Shown: piece by piece, positions 10,877 to 22,850 of the stretch
Numbering within the stretch: the first letter of the stretch is position 1
Layout: the number at the start of each line of letters is the position of its first letter
Assembly: GCA_030844895.1 (NCBI GenBank)
Contig: CM061225.1
Location: 107,150,688-107,214,687 of the forward strand
Length of the DNA stretch: 64,000 nucleotides
Direction: 5' to 3'
Origin: Ambrosia x helenae
Taxonomy: Eukaryota > Streptophyta > Magnoliopsida > Asterales > Asteraceae
Program-made: the position numbers and the translations under genes
The notes under the pieces: generated by a model
Seen by the model: only the letters and a program-made list of their open reading frames with translations
Told to the model about the DNA's origin: nothing
Database searches by the model: none

Positions 10877-11087
10877 TAAGTAAACCCATTTGAAGACTAA
10901 TTGTGGCATAGACGTAATTAATATGTTATTTATGTCCCTTTATCAACAAAGCTATCTAAATTATTTAAATAATTACACTATATTAATAAGTAAACCCATT
11001 TGAACAGTAATTGTGGCATAGATGTAATTAGTCTATTATTTCTGTCCCTTTATCAACAAAGCTATCTAAATTATTTAAATAATTCCA
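10876..11087. repeat. Tandem duplication, about 110-bp unit
   Basis: Two copies (about 10876-10978 and 10987-11087) share aagtaaacccatttgaa, taattgtggcatag, gtccctttatcaacaaagc and tatctaaattatttaaataatt, with a few substitutions. There is no coding frame. Confidence 0.85.
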
Positions 11088-11249
11088 ATTTAGCAAATAT
11101 GGTTGTGCATTAAGGTTGTACTTTGTGCTTTAATTGTTGTACTATCAAAACATTGCACGTGGTTTTGGGTTGCCCTCTTCTTAAGCCGCGTGTCTTCCAT
11201 CTACATACGTGTTTTTTTTGTCTTTTTTAACCTAAAGTAAAAAACTTTC

Positions 11250-11590
11250 TTCGGCGAGTGAAAAAGAGTACGTGCCTAGAGAGAAACGAACGGTTAATTT
11301 GCGGCGGCGACATCGTCGCCCTTTACTGGCAATCTCAACAACGCTATCGTAGGTGCATACCTCTAACGTCTCTGTTTCGTCACGCACTAGCCGTTGGCAG
11401 AAGACTATATGTGGATGAAATCAAACACCAATCAACAATATACGTATGTAATTTCAATTCAAGAACTTCATTTTGTTATGAAAGTCGACAAATTTCAACT
11501 GAACCCACCGATTCATGGTTAAGGCGTGATTGCAGTGGTTTTTATATATAAATATTTTAAGTTTCACAATCTGGTTTTAAAAATGGAATC
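11250..11590 (+). other. Unidentified short ORF (97 codons), probably not a gene
   Basis: An open frame at 11258-11551 begins MKKSTCLERNERLICGGD. The first half has less AT bias than its surroundings (cggcggcgacatcgtcgcc), as seen in exon fragments. I recognise no domain. A GT donor-like site follows at 11437 (atac|gtatgt). It could be a captured first exon or chance. Confidence 0.2.
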
Positions 11591-12700
11591 ACCAAGCTAA
11601 ACCACACAACACGGCAGTGTACCGGTCGTAGTGTAGTAAAGTCGGTAAGACCGAGTATCAATCCGTGGACACTGATATGCAGCCCTCGATACTAAACCTC
11701 TGTCGAGTCCTAATCTAGATAAAAGAGCATGATTTTTAACTAAAAGATAACTAAAACAATAAACAAATAAAATAAGACAAGAAATAAACAAGCGGCAAGG
11801 ACGAGAGATCAAAGAGTAAACGCTCACGAAAGAGGAATCAGAAATGGGGAAGATGGTTGCCTAGACTGGGATTCCTAATGATAAAGCTGAAAGCTAACGG
11901 GAAATGGATATTCGAATGACTACCGGGATCTACGGGTATAACCAACTCGGGAAACACTATAGTATCTAGATCTCTTCTCGGTCTCACTAGAACACTAAAT
12001 GAAATCCTAAGCAGTGTGAAGCTCACCGGGTAAAGAATGGATCACCTCTCGGTCTCACCAAACATAAAAGTTTACGCACCCAAAGATTAGATCTCCTCTC
12101 GGTCTCCCTAATCACGAAACACCTAACGGTATCAAGGGGTGAATCTAATCCTAAAGGTAAATGTTTGGGAAAGCGGATAAAAAGGATACTGGGAAAGAAA
12201 TTCACTCTCGTGCAATATCTAACCAAATAAACCAATAAATCCTAACAAACCCACAACCTATCGCCTCTCGGTCTCAAGGTAGGTGACAAACCCAAAACGA
12301 TGTTAAATACGCAATCTCTAGATCCTAAGTCAACAAGTCAACCCATCAAATCATCACACAAAGCAAATGATAAAAATATGTGACTTTTAATTTAAAAACA
12401 CTAAGTCAATAAATTATAGCCACATATGAATCTAAAAATATGACATAAACATCATCCGGGTAACAAATCACATCAAAAACCAACAAAAATTCGATTTTAT
12501 ACATAAACAAGTGTCAAACGAGTACCAAATACCAAAAGAAATCAACTAAAATCAAGATTCATCCCAAGTCTAGACAACCAAACAAAATCTAGACAACCAT
12601 AGTAACGAAAGAAATAAAAACAAATATATAAGGTTCACAAATAAAAATCATGACGAGACCAAAAATTACCAAACCGATAAGCACCGTAGTCGCCGCCCTT
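11590..12700. repeat. Repeat-like non-coding region with spaced TCTCGGTCTC motifs
   Basis: The 10-mer tctcggtctc occurs at about 11977, 12047, 12097 and 12266, each after an a/c-t-c-c-t-like context. The left part (gcagtgtaccggtcgtagtg, agaccgagtatcaatccgtg) resembles, from memory, non-coding parts of large plant gypsy elements. No LTR, ORF or TIR could be placed, so the class is open. Confidence 0.35.
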
Positions 12701-12891
12701 CTTTGTGACCATTCACCTTCCTTTTCTCTTTTTTTCTTCCTTCTTTCTCGTAGCTACTGTCCTCCCTTTTATTATTATTATTATTATTATTTTTTTTTTT
12801 TCGATGATGACACTGTCAAATGACAACCATCAAAGAATATATCTATTTTTTTGTCCAACGTCACTTCTCACATCATATTATTATTTCTAAA

Positions 12892-14346
12892 CTAGGATGA
12901 TCCCGTCGCGTTGCGGCGGTCGTGTGTATTAGATTATTCTGTGTCCTCCATTAGGGTTACATAAGGTGGGTTTATATAGACCACCATATTACACATTTAG
13001 TCCCTAATATATGACTAATAATAATTATGTCTAATATAAAAGTCCTGCAAAGAAACACCAACAATGTATTGTTTCAGTACAACAGCTTACAATTTTGAAA
13101 TTAAGATCAAAGTGGGTATAAAGAGACGCTACTTACATGAAGAATCCAAGTTAGATCACAGCTAACATGAGCGAACGCTCTTCACACTACATTAAACACT
13201 CGCAAATCTTTGGGTTTATAGTCGTCACAATAAATAAAGCAGCCATGACAAAGAACAAAATAAAAAGCGTACTGGTTGACCTCTGTTGGCCGAGGTTGAC
13301 CCGCTTATCTGACCACCGTTGACCCAGCTTAGACCATAATCAAATCCCCCAAATCATCCTCCTTCCTCGTATATAGTGTTGCTGACCACCGCAACAACTC
13401 CCGTCATCCTGACCGCCGGTATTAGAGAGCGAAAAATAACCATCATAGTCATACTCACAACTATTGCGTCTACCGCTTCTGTTCAGTAAAAAGTTCTGTA
13501 TTCGTGTCTGTATCAAGGAATGAATTCTCATCAAAATGGAAATTGTTCAAATTTATTTTCTTTCCCATGAGATTTCTTGAACTGACTTGATACAAAACCT
13601 CACACTCTTTTAACAATAAATAACTGCATCTTAATTTTGACATCATCTTCCATGGAGATAATTACAATCATGTTACAAAACAGGTAACTTACTTCTTAAA
13701 ATCCTAATTTCAGCATCACTTGACACTGTGTTATTACACTAATTGTCATTTGATGTTTTATCCCCAACCCTCTTAAAGTATAAAGAAGCTATTTCATAAC
13801 GTAAGAATCATCATCCTCTACATTCTTGTTCTTGTTGTATTGTCGATAATCCATTCACAAAACTTCAAGCTCTTTAGCTCAGTCCTCTTGTTTGGGTTAG
13901 GAATTCTCTCTACTGTAAACCGACGCTCGTCTGGACACTTCCTTGAGCAACCACCGTAGCCTCTGTAACTACAGTAGCAAGCCATAACCACAACCATCAT
14001 AAGGTATTATCAAGGGAGAAAGGGGTTATTGACTTACCTCTTTATGATGATAAGCCGGTGACGAAGACGTAGCCGGCGTCGCGGCCGTCGTGTATTTGCT
14101 CAGCTCTGCCGTCGAGTAGTGGCTGTCTCCGAGTCTCGTCGCTTTTCTGCTTCTCTGTCTCTCTAAACGTATCAGTATGTGTAGGGGGTAGGGGGTTGAG
14201 AGAGAGTGTGTTAGTGTGTTTGTTGTGTAGAAGGTGGAAGAATGACGTAGGCCGTACAATAAAATAACAATAATACCCCTTTGCTACTACTAAAATTACA
14301 AAAAACCTAGGTACTGTAGTTAAGGTATGTTTCAAATTGATATATA
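12892..14346 (-). mobile_element. Helitron 3' end (element E), 5' end unresolved
   Basis: On the plus strand A|CTAGGATGATCCCGTCGCG then TTGCGGCGG. Read on the minus strand this is a hairpin (CCGCCGCAACGCGACGG) about 8 bases before CTAG, the Helitron 3' signature. The body would run rightward. It abuts the next Helitron end at 14347, and no convincing TC start is seen before it, so the right limit given is only the next boundary. Confidence 0.45.
13818..14260 (-). pseudogene. Unidentified exon fragments inside the Helitron E region
   Basis: The minus strand has a 5' leader-like part (CT-rich, 14150-14200), a GC-rich coding-like stretch (TRLGDSHYSTAELSKYTTAA) ending with the strong donor AAAGAG|GTAAGTC at about 14037, and further left an open segment RFTVERIPNPNKRTEL, KSLKFCEWI. 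Codon-like composition and a good donor suggest a captured gene 5' end, but I do not recognise the protein. Short open stretches may also be chance. Confidence 0.3.
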
Positions 14347-15389
14347 CTAGTAGGAAGCCCGCGCGTTGCCGCGGGAGCTATAATATAAAGTATGATACTC
14401 CATATTAGTTTATCAAGTCCATATCCAATATTTTCATATACCAAATCGTCAATGCGACAAGCTTTTCTACGTAAAAATGTGTTCTTAAGCATTAAAAAAA
14501 ATCTTCAACTTTAAAGTCTAGCTTTCAAGAACTTAAGCAAGATCACATCACTTCTTCCATCTTTAGATCCAGATGACTTCAGTCATATATTATACAAATT
14601 TTAACCTGGGTATAGTATTATAGCAGACTCCACAAGTTCAATTTTAATTTAATGAATTGGCGTTAAGCAAAGAAAACATAAGTTCTCACTATCACAATTA
14701 TGATGAAACCAAAAGGTCTTGTTATCAATCAACATACCATACTCATTATCCATGAAAATTTAAATGCGTGTACTATGCAATGTGTTTTCAATCTATATTT
14801 CACATAGATATATATAGATAACATAATGCTTGTGTTTGTAATGTTTGTAACATTAAATTAAATATATATACTACCTTATTAAGAGCGAGAGATGACCATA
14901 AAAGTAATTTTGCCAAGCATACAACTTGTGAAGCAACATGTACAAAACAATAAAGCTTATTATAGAGGGCAAAATTGTAACTTTAGCAAAATTTTAAAAT
15001 GCTTAAAGGATATGAATGTAATTTTATCATGGTCTCCTACCTCACATCCTCAAAACATATTCCATCTCTACCCTCCTATGTATCTTAACCGATTGAAAAC
15101 CTCTTCCCATAATCAATTTCTTCAATGTGATGAAGCTTAAGCGATTCTCCTATCTCCTACACCGACCGGCCAAAACAACCTTCTCTATTTAATCCCAGTC
15201 TTTTTGTCTTTTGAATCGAAAGAAACGATCTCTACTTCATGTTGAAGAGGCTAAGCAATTGAAGCATCAACCATAAATCGAGACGTCCTAATTGATTCAC
15301 CACTCCAGGTAAATTGTTTGTTTAGAAGTTCATGGTTCAACCTGGCAAAACTGTGGAACTGAACCATCAGTATTAATCATCACTAAAAC

Positions 15390-18101
15390 TGTGACAACCG
15401 GTAAATTTTCTTTCGTTTCTTTCTTTTCGTCTTCTTCCTTTTGACTTCGTACAATTTTCGGGACGAAAATTCTTTCAACGGGGGGATGATGTGACACCCG
15501 GCATATTTGACTTAACATATTTAAACTTATAAGTCTACCTTAGCGGGAAACAGTTTAATTACGTACTTAACTGGGTTAGTTGAGTCGGGGTTTTCTTACG
15601 TATTGTCCAGAGTTCAATGATCTGAAGGATCATTGGTGTCTTTTACATATACACGTGTCTTGAGTCCCGTTATTGGTGAATTACATAAGCTAAATTAAGT
15701 GTTATGTGTAGAATGATTCTTATATGGTGGATTATATACAAATACGTGTTTAAATGATGTTTAGATGATTGTCCATGCTTAATTATGTGAAACATAGATT
15801 AGGGTTACATGTTCATGCGTTAAGGTGCGTTAAAATGCGCTAAACACGACAAACTGGAAATATGGAAATGACACCTCTCTGGTTCGACCGTTCAAAGGGT
15901 CGAACCTGGCCCTCAGTTTCTAAAAAGGTCTCCTTCGACCGTATAAAACTACCTTCGACCCATATGAAGGGTCGAACCTGGTTAACTGTTTTGAAAAGGT
16001 ACCTTCGACCACTTAACTTCCACGTTCGCCCATACGAAGGGGTCGAACCTGGACATAGTATAAATACCATCCTTAGTCATTTTTCATCATTTCACAAACC
16101 CTAAACGCCTCTAAACACTCTCTTTCGACTATTATCATTGGGGAAGGAGTTTTTGAGCTTATTTTTCATAATCCAACTCTCTAAATCATTACGAGTGAAG
16201 ATCTAAGGTGTGTTCTTCATTCTAAATCCTTTTTAAACGATTTTGATTTGTTTTTATTAAACCCCAAGAGTCCAGATCTGATACAAACATGTTTTAATGG
16301 ATAAAAACCTTCCTAATGTCTTTCTAAACAAAACCTATTCATAAACAATGAGTTTTCATACAAACTAACATGTGTTAATGGTGTTTTATGTGATGTTATG
16401 TATTGTTTGATGATTGACTGCTGTATAGATGTTATAACAATGATCTAGGACTGCTATTGATGATGTTTTATGATTGAGATAGGTTACAATTGATTATTGA
16501 TGATGTTTTATCCATTTTGGGGGTTTTGGGTTAGATCTAGGGCTTGTTCATGATGATAGTGATAGGGATATGATTGGGGGGTTTATTGTTCATGGTAATC
16601 TGAGTATATTAAGTTGATTATTGATTGATTTCATAAAGTTTCCTAATTGGGTAAAGATTGCATGCATGATGATGTGACATCTCCATAATTTACTATTTTG
16701 GGAAACTTGTAAAACGACTAGATTTTGGTGTAAAATCGGTAGGGTTTTGTAGGGATAAGTTATCCATGCTTGACTGCTGTGTTTGATGATGTTTCGAGTC
16801 GTTTTGAATGTGTTTGAAGCGTTTTTAGGGAAAATTGCACAACAGGGGCGAACCTGGCCTCCTTCGACCGGTCGATGGTGCGAAGGAGGGACTCCAGGGT
16901 CGAACCTGGTTACTAAATGGTCGAACGTATTACAAATGGGCGAAGGAGGGAGAAAAGGGGCGAAGGTAGCCACATTCGACCGTTTAAAGTCTCCTTCGAC
17001 CATTTACAGTCACCTTCGACCCTACGTTAACTAAAATGAGATTTTTGATACAAACTAAGTGTTTTATGCTCGAAACTTGTGTGTAATCTATGTGTACTTG
17101 ATTTACTTGTGTAATGGGTCACCAACGGGATGTCGGGTCAGTTTCACGTGTCGGTTACACTGTCAAACACGTTTTCAAACTTACTTAATCATGATCTGGA
17201 CAATCGGGGACTGAATAGCCTTGGGGTTATTAGTCACAACTCTCATACAACCTTTATTGATAGATCGCCGGTACTTGGGATCATCAAGACTTGTCTAAAT
17301 TCTTGTTTTGGGAACGCAAACTAAGGTGAGTGTCACAGCCCCATCCTTTACTGTTTTTGGAACATTCTGGGGGAGAGACATGCGGTAAAACTTTCTAAAC
17401 TTTTAAACCAACATATTACATGATACCTCATGGATACTTAGTGACTTATACTTTCATCATTAAAGTCCTCTCATATCTTAGTGAACCATCAATATGTGGG
17501 TACATAGCGGGGAAGGTGTGAATAGATCTATTGGGCTTGACTAGCCCCACTCGGGCCGACTGGAGGTCGGTGGCGGGTGCATATTTGTCCTATATCTTAC
17601 GGCACCGGGTGATGAACCGGTGACGGGTTTGAGGCATTCTTATCTTGTCAGCAGTGGTTCACGACACTATAGTATCATGTAACGATGTCTAGCTAGCATC
17701 AGGTATAGATGTAAGGGTTGTTGGGTTTGGCTTACTTATGATAAACTTTTGCAAACTATATCTCTGTGACTCACCGGCACTTTAAGTGTTGTCTAACTTC
17801 GCATGTTTTCTCAGGTCGCTAAGGTAGCAGGGAGTCTTAGGCGCACTGGAGTCGCACCGCGTCTAGTCTTGCATACATAAGCAAACCGGGTTGTGTTTGC
17901 ATTCACATTTTGACATTGGTTTTGTAAACATTAAATTTTGCTTCCGCTGTCGTTTTATACTTTACTTATAAACTGCGTGGTTGGTATTTCTACGTAACTT
18001 TTATTGCATATAGATGTCGTTTATTGTGACCGTTGACTTGGATCCTGTTATGTCATGCGCCTCGCGGTAAAACCCCGCAAGTGGAATTTGAGGGTGTGAC
18101 A
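15390..18101 (+). mobile_element. LTR retrotransposon reduced to one LTR plus deletion junction, TSD AAAAC
   Basis: AAAAC at 15385-15389 and at 18102-18106 flank the element. The left starts TGTGACAACCGGTAAATTTT and the right ends GGGTGTGACA. A full LTR is 15490-18101, starting TGTGACACCCGGCATATTTG and preceded by the polypurine tract CAACGGGGGGATGA (15475-15489). The first about 20 bases at 15390 are also LTR-start-like, so a deletion joined the tip of the 5' LTR to the end of the internal region. Gypsy type is inferred from the terminus and PPT style. The LTR has clusters of ttcgacc/ggtcgaa (15880-16050, 16840-17030). All ORFs inside are short and spurious. Confidence 0.75.
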
Positions 18102-18579
18102 AAAACCGTAATGATTTTGTGGTGTCATTTATCCCTATTTAGTGTTATTTTTGTTATTGTTTGGTGTAAGAGCATCACCGTAGCATGGATTCCGGTTATA
18201 AAAGTTGTTTTATTTTTTTAACAAGTAGCAGTACTAACCTTAATATCAAGGGGTTCAATTTTTATAGTAAAAATCAATGTTTTGTGCTTACTAATTTTTA
18301 TGCTTTTAGTTGTTAGGTTGATAGTTTTTCTCCGACTTTTGTCAATATAACTCTATTGCTTGATAGTGCCTTTGTTTATTAGTCGGTTGTTATGGGGGAT
18401 GTTTCTGTTTTAAGTTATTTCTTATGCCATTTCTTGCTTGGAAAAGTTAAAGCTCTATTTGCATATTTCTCCCATCAATACAATTAAAAAAAAATCAAAT
18501 TTTTAAGAATTTTTTTATTCCTCCATGCAGTTCACGCCATAAGATTTTGAGATTCTTGACCTAAGTTGCAGACATGAAT

Positions 18580-20031
18580 ATGAACCTACCGCAGGGAACT
18601 ATTATCCAACCATTTACTTCAACCAGTTTTGGTTACTTAGAGATAAACCTATAGCACTAAATGGTTGTGAGTTTCATTTGCCACCTCATCATCTTCCTTT
18701 ACTTATTGGACAACGATTCATACTTGCAAGTTCTGGAATCGGATTCTGCATCGAATTCTGGTAAATCGGAAAAACAATGCACATTGAGGTACGTGTTATT
18801 TATGTTAAAATGTATTACTATATCCTAGCAAAATAGCAAATTCAACCAATATATAGAATTGGTTGATTGTTTTTTTTTTCCAGGTTGATCAAAGTGCGAG
18901 CATACCTAAATTGAAGTTCAGTGATTGGGATGCATATGCTGGGAACAAGATAAAAGAATACGAAGATCTTGCAATGAAGTATCTAACGTATATACTTTTT
19001 GTACTTGTAGCCTACTCATTTGTATATTCACTCATGGTACCCATGGAATCTCTCATCACTTACAAGCAATGTATACATGTTCAGTAAGCCCCTAATTATT
19101 CAATTCTTTCTAACAATTTTTTTTTACTTAGTATTGTATTTATTATTAGAAATTAAAAGATAAGAAATAAAGGTTTTATTTTAATCTATTAATTATATTC
19201 TGTTGCAGGATTCATTATGATGTGCTCCATAGCTATTTATTAATTATAAGCTAAAATCAATTGTGCATATGCCATGGAGGCAAATGACTTCCAAGTTCCT
19301 CAATACAATTTTCGATAACCTCTTTGCCTTTGTGATCAAGCTGGCAATGTTACATCGACTTTCTGTCTTCCATGACGGTACTTTTGTATATAACTTCACT
19401 GATAATTTGGCGAAGTTGGGTAACGAGTTGGGTTTTCATTCAGGTAGAAACAGGCTGACCCGCAACTTAGTTTTAATAAACTTTCATATACAAGTATGAA
19501 TCTAATGTGCTAGATATGATTACAAAAGTTAAATTATTTCATAATAATTTATTTTTTTAATAAAATGGTATATGATGCTTTTATGCATTAAAAACACACC
19601 TTTGTGACTTTCTGCTTGACATTCTTCTATTCTAAAACATAACAAAGTATAGGGGTGCTCACTGATTCGGTAAGTTTTAAGCCGCGAACTAGACCATTAA
19701 ACTTGGATTCTACGTCGTGATTTTCAAACCATCTGATTTCCTTCCGTATGGGAGTTTAGTTGGTTTCTAAGGTTTTTCAACCTCAAATTGACCCGTTTAA
19801 GTAAAACGGTAAATTCTGAAGGCTTTAGTATATTTATCTACCTAATCCATGTTAAATGAAGATGTTTTTGTGGTTTCAAATGTTTTATTCTTGATATATC
19901 TGTATCGAAGATGGGCTTATCCAGTAGGCAAAAAAAAAAAGAGTGAATGAATTAGGTTTCAGTGGGTAGGATGAGGATGAAGTAGCTGCAGTCTTGACCT
20001 CAGGCCCAAATAGTAGTGCAGAGGAGAAGAA
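18580..20031 (+). pseudogene. CLPTM1 (cleft lip/palate transmembrane protein 1)-like fragment captured by Helitron D
   Basis: Exon pieces in order: 18599-18790 (YYPTIYFNQFWLLRDKPI ... ILASSGIGFCIEFW, then stop, IGKTMHIE) ending at donor GAG|GTACGT; an 18791-18882 intron; from 18883 VDQSASIPKLKFSDWDAYAG, NKIKEYEDLAMKYLTYILFV; from 19210 FIMMCS, then after a frameshift LFINYKLKSIVHMPWRQMTS, KFLNTIFDNLFAFVIK; and a terminal exon about 19943-20031 (VNELGFSG, stop, DEDEVAAVL ... EEKKTN, stop). This matches plant CLPTM1-family membrane proteins from memory; the central part is missing. Two premature stops (one where Lys is usual, TAA) and a frameshift show it is dead. Introns are kept, so capture was from genomic DNA. 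Confidence 0.85.
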
Positions 20032-21120
20032 AACCAACTGAGACCAAGCTGGCCTAAAATAATATGAAGTTTTTGGAAGTCCTTAAAGTCTATAGTTTTT
20101 TTTTTCCAGTTTAATTTTATTTTTTGTTTAATTGTGATTTTACTTTTCTTTAAATCTTAACTTGTTGACCTTAATAGCATTAAGCTTGCTTTTGTATCTT
20201 TGCTTTTGTAGAGAGGTAGAGACAAAGCGTATGATCAACAGAGAAATGCTAAATAGTTGTCAAGCCTAACACAACATGAACACAACCCTCAATAAATTGT
20301 ATGTATAGCATTTTTGACTTATTACATAGGAAATTAGGAATGGTGATTTGGTTCATTGTGTTTTATCTTGAACGGGTCAAATAAAAATATATAACTACAA
20401 AGGTAACGGGTCAAATGGGTGAAAGTTTTCAAAAGTATATATCTATGCCAACCACGTAAATTGTAAAATAGGATTTAACACATTACTATAACAATATTGC
20501 ATTCGTGTGTTAATAATTAAAGAATTCATTATTTTTTTAATGGACAAAATTGTATTAGCAGGTCAACTCAACCCGACCCGACCCGATATGTTTAACCCGT
20601 ACATTGGAATCAGTGGGAAGCCATTACAAAACTTCAACTATTGGAAAGATATGCCATTGCAGAGGTATACTATTTTGTTTTGTTTTTGAAAAGTTATATG
20701 GATTATTAGTTAATGGTCATCTTTCTAATGGTTATGACTATTTGCCTTTTAGTTTGTCATGACATATTCAAATGATCAAATCCATTAAAAGGGGTACGGA
20801 AGAGAGTTACTGTAGGCAAGCCTTTTCTCGGCATGCAGGTTAGCAAAGATTTTTAACTTGTGATACTCTGTATTGTTACACTCTCGTCTTTTGAGCCTAA
20901 TATATAAAGTTTTGTAATTTGAGCTTGCAGTGGTTGAATTAGTAATATGTTGTGATTATTATATTGGAGTTTTTGTGTTTATATCACTCCATCCATCCCA
21001 AATTAAATGTAAAGTATGGATGAGACAAATGGGTTAAATGGATGTGTATAACTATTGGGTCAAAGGATCTGTATGTACGCTTGTATATTTTAATAAAACT
21101 ATGATTTGTTATTTTTTTTA

Positions 21121-22050
21121 ACTATAACAACAACAACCGTACCCAGGAAAATCCCACGAATAGCGAACGCTATTAGTAGGGTCTGGGGAGGGTAAGATGT
21201 AGGCAAACCTTACCCCTATCTTTAGCGATAGAGAGGTTGCTTCCAGAGAGACCCCCGGCTCGACAAAAACAAATGCACACTGTATATCAAAGAATAATTA
21301 GGCAAAAAAAAAGTGAATGTATAACATACAAATATATTTATATATATATATATAAACATGCATAGAGACCATCCCTAATTCCTAAGTAATCTTAAATCCT
21401 AAAAATCTTTAACTTTAACCCTACGCCTCCACGAATTTCTATCTTGGACCATATCCTCAGAGAGGTGCAATTCTAACAAATCTTGTCTAATCCGATCGAC
21501 CCAAGTCAATTTGGGTCTGCCTCTACTCCTCCTCCCCTCCACCGTGAGGTCTTCCACTCTTCTGACTGGGGCAGTCGTATGTCTCCGCTTCACATGACCA
21601 AACCATCTTAATCTTCCCTCCTTTATCTTATCTGCTATGTTAGCCACTTCTAACCTCTTCCTAAGAACCTCATTTCTAATCCGATCTAGCCTAGTGTGAC
21701 CACACATCCACCTCAACATCCTCATCTCCGCCACTTCCATCTTGCGTAACTGTGTCTTTTTGATGGCCCAACAGTCAGTCCCATACATCATAGCAGGTCG
21801 AACTGCAGCCCTATAAAATTTTCCCTTTAGTTTAGTTAGGAACCTCTTATCGCACAGAACTCCAGATGCTACTCTCCACTTACACCATCCAGCCTGAATA
21901 CGATGTGCGACGTCACTATCAATCTCTCCGTCCCTTTGGACGAACGATCCTACGTACTTAAACTTTATTACTTGCGGGACCACATGACCCTCAATGGTGA
22001 TCTGGGTGCGATCTTCGTAGTTTGTCCCGCTGAAATCGCAGTGGGTTCTT
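21121..22050 (-). mobile_element. RTE-clade LINE, 5'-truncated, with AU-SINE-like 3' tail
   Basis: The minus-strand frame at about 22045-21399 encodes the C-terminal part of an RTE reverse transcriptase protein: VVPQVIKFKYVGSFVQRDGE, SDVAHRIQAGWCKW, FYRAAVRPAMMYGTDCWAIK, MRMLRWMCGHTRLDRIRNE, GRLRWFGHVKRR, RRSRGRPKLTW. The YADD core is lost by 5' truncation near 22045. The 3' region (21270-21121) has the familiar plant RTE/AU-SINE sequence, including GGGGTAAGGTTTGCCTACAT and CCTCCCCAGACCC, and ends in (TTG)n at 21121-21135. Reading frame is open over 194 codons, so this is a fairly young dead-on-arrival copy inside Helitron D. Confidence 0.85.
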
Positions 22051-22588
22051 TAGCCGTAAAACGAAAAAAAAAACAACAATCAATAGAAATGGAATGGTTT
22101 TAATGGGTTAAAAGTTACTTGAAAATGAGTAAAACTGTAAATTATTAACTCTGGTGCAACGCGTGGGTTCTTCACTCGACTTTGACGATGTTTTTAAATC
22201 ACGTGAAACTCACCACACAACGTGCGAAAAAAACCTGTAAAAACCCGCGGCAACGCGCGGTCATTTTCACTAGTGTCTATTTATATATGAAGTATATCAT
22301 TTACAAACCATCCAATTGAAAAACAAATAAAAATCTAGTTGCTTTACAGTTTTGCGTAAATATGACACAAATTAATAACTCTCAAAGAAGGAGAAAAGTA
22401 AACAAAAAAATATGAGACTTCAATCAAAAAATGAGATTTTATGTTTTACAATTTACAAATTACACTTTGGCAAACTTTTGACCCATCCGACCTATTTGAA
22501 CAACATTCTTCCTGTCTAATTTTATTTTATTTTACCTAGTTGGCCCATTAGAGAGTAAAATAACCAAATTCATAGGTCAAAAAATTAC

Positions 22589-22850
22589 CTTTCGGTTTGC
22601 CCTAGAAGAAATTCAAGATGCTTATCAAGAGCTTTTTTCTTCTTTTGATCAAGCTCTAACCGATGCTTGTACAACACCTAAAATGACATGATATTTTATA
22701 GAAAATAAATATGTATCAAAATTATAATGTAAAACAAACCCCTCATATACTAAATTACATATATGACTTACCAGCTTCTCAATTTTTGTCCAAAATTTCT
22801 TCACCTTGGAGATATTTAGTGCAACTTTTTTCATCCGGAGCTCTTCTTCC
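22589..22850 (-). pseudogene. PIE1/SWR1-like HSA-domain exons captured by Helitron C
   Basis: Two adjacent exons on the minus strand, each with good splice sites. 22850-22772 encodes EEELRMKKVALNISKVKKFW, TKIEKL, with donor CTG|GTAAGTC. 22677-22589 follows acceptor TTTTAG and encodes VLYKHRLELDQKKKKALDKH, LEFLLGQTER, with donor AAAG|GTAATT. From memory this is the HSA (helicase-SANT-associated) domain of the SWR1 ATPase PIE1, which binds actin-related proteins. One residue (Asp) of the usual KDVKKFW is missing, and nothing else of the several-kilobase gene is present. It cannot make a remodeler. It is a captured fragment in the unique part of Helitron C. Confidence 0.85.

Larger units (their letters stand above)
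14865..22273 (+). mobile_element. Helitron D, plus strand, carrying CLPTM1-like exons
   Basis: The 3' end is clear: ACCCGCGGCAACGCGCGGTC with stem CCGCG/CGCGG, then ATTTTCACTAG|T at 22273. The 5' end near 14865 reads TATATACTACCTTATTAAG and then continues like the reverse complement of the other family 5' regions (aagcaacatgtacaa, gtaactttag, taccctcctatgt). The expected TC is TA here, so the 5' base is uncertain. It contains a deleted LTR element (15390-18101), decayed CLPTM1-like exons (18580-20031) and a truncated RTE LINE (21121-22050). The span is about 7.4 kb, of which about 3.8 kb is its own. Confidence 0.6.

Noticed and set aside
10577..11087. A complete Helitron ending at 10876
   Set aside because: No hairpin plus CTAG end to its left; only the 5'-like start was kept at low confidence.
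15840..17034. Several overlapping ORFs of 76-137 codons
   Set aside because: They lie in an LTR on both strands, arise from ttcgacc repeats and have no family features.
20507..20840. Possible extra captured exons (segment near 20614-20660, bordered by CAG and GTATAC)
   Set aside because: Only 17 codons readable and no family recognised; too little to list as a gene fragment.
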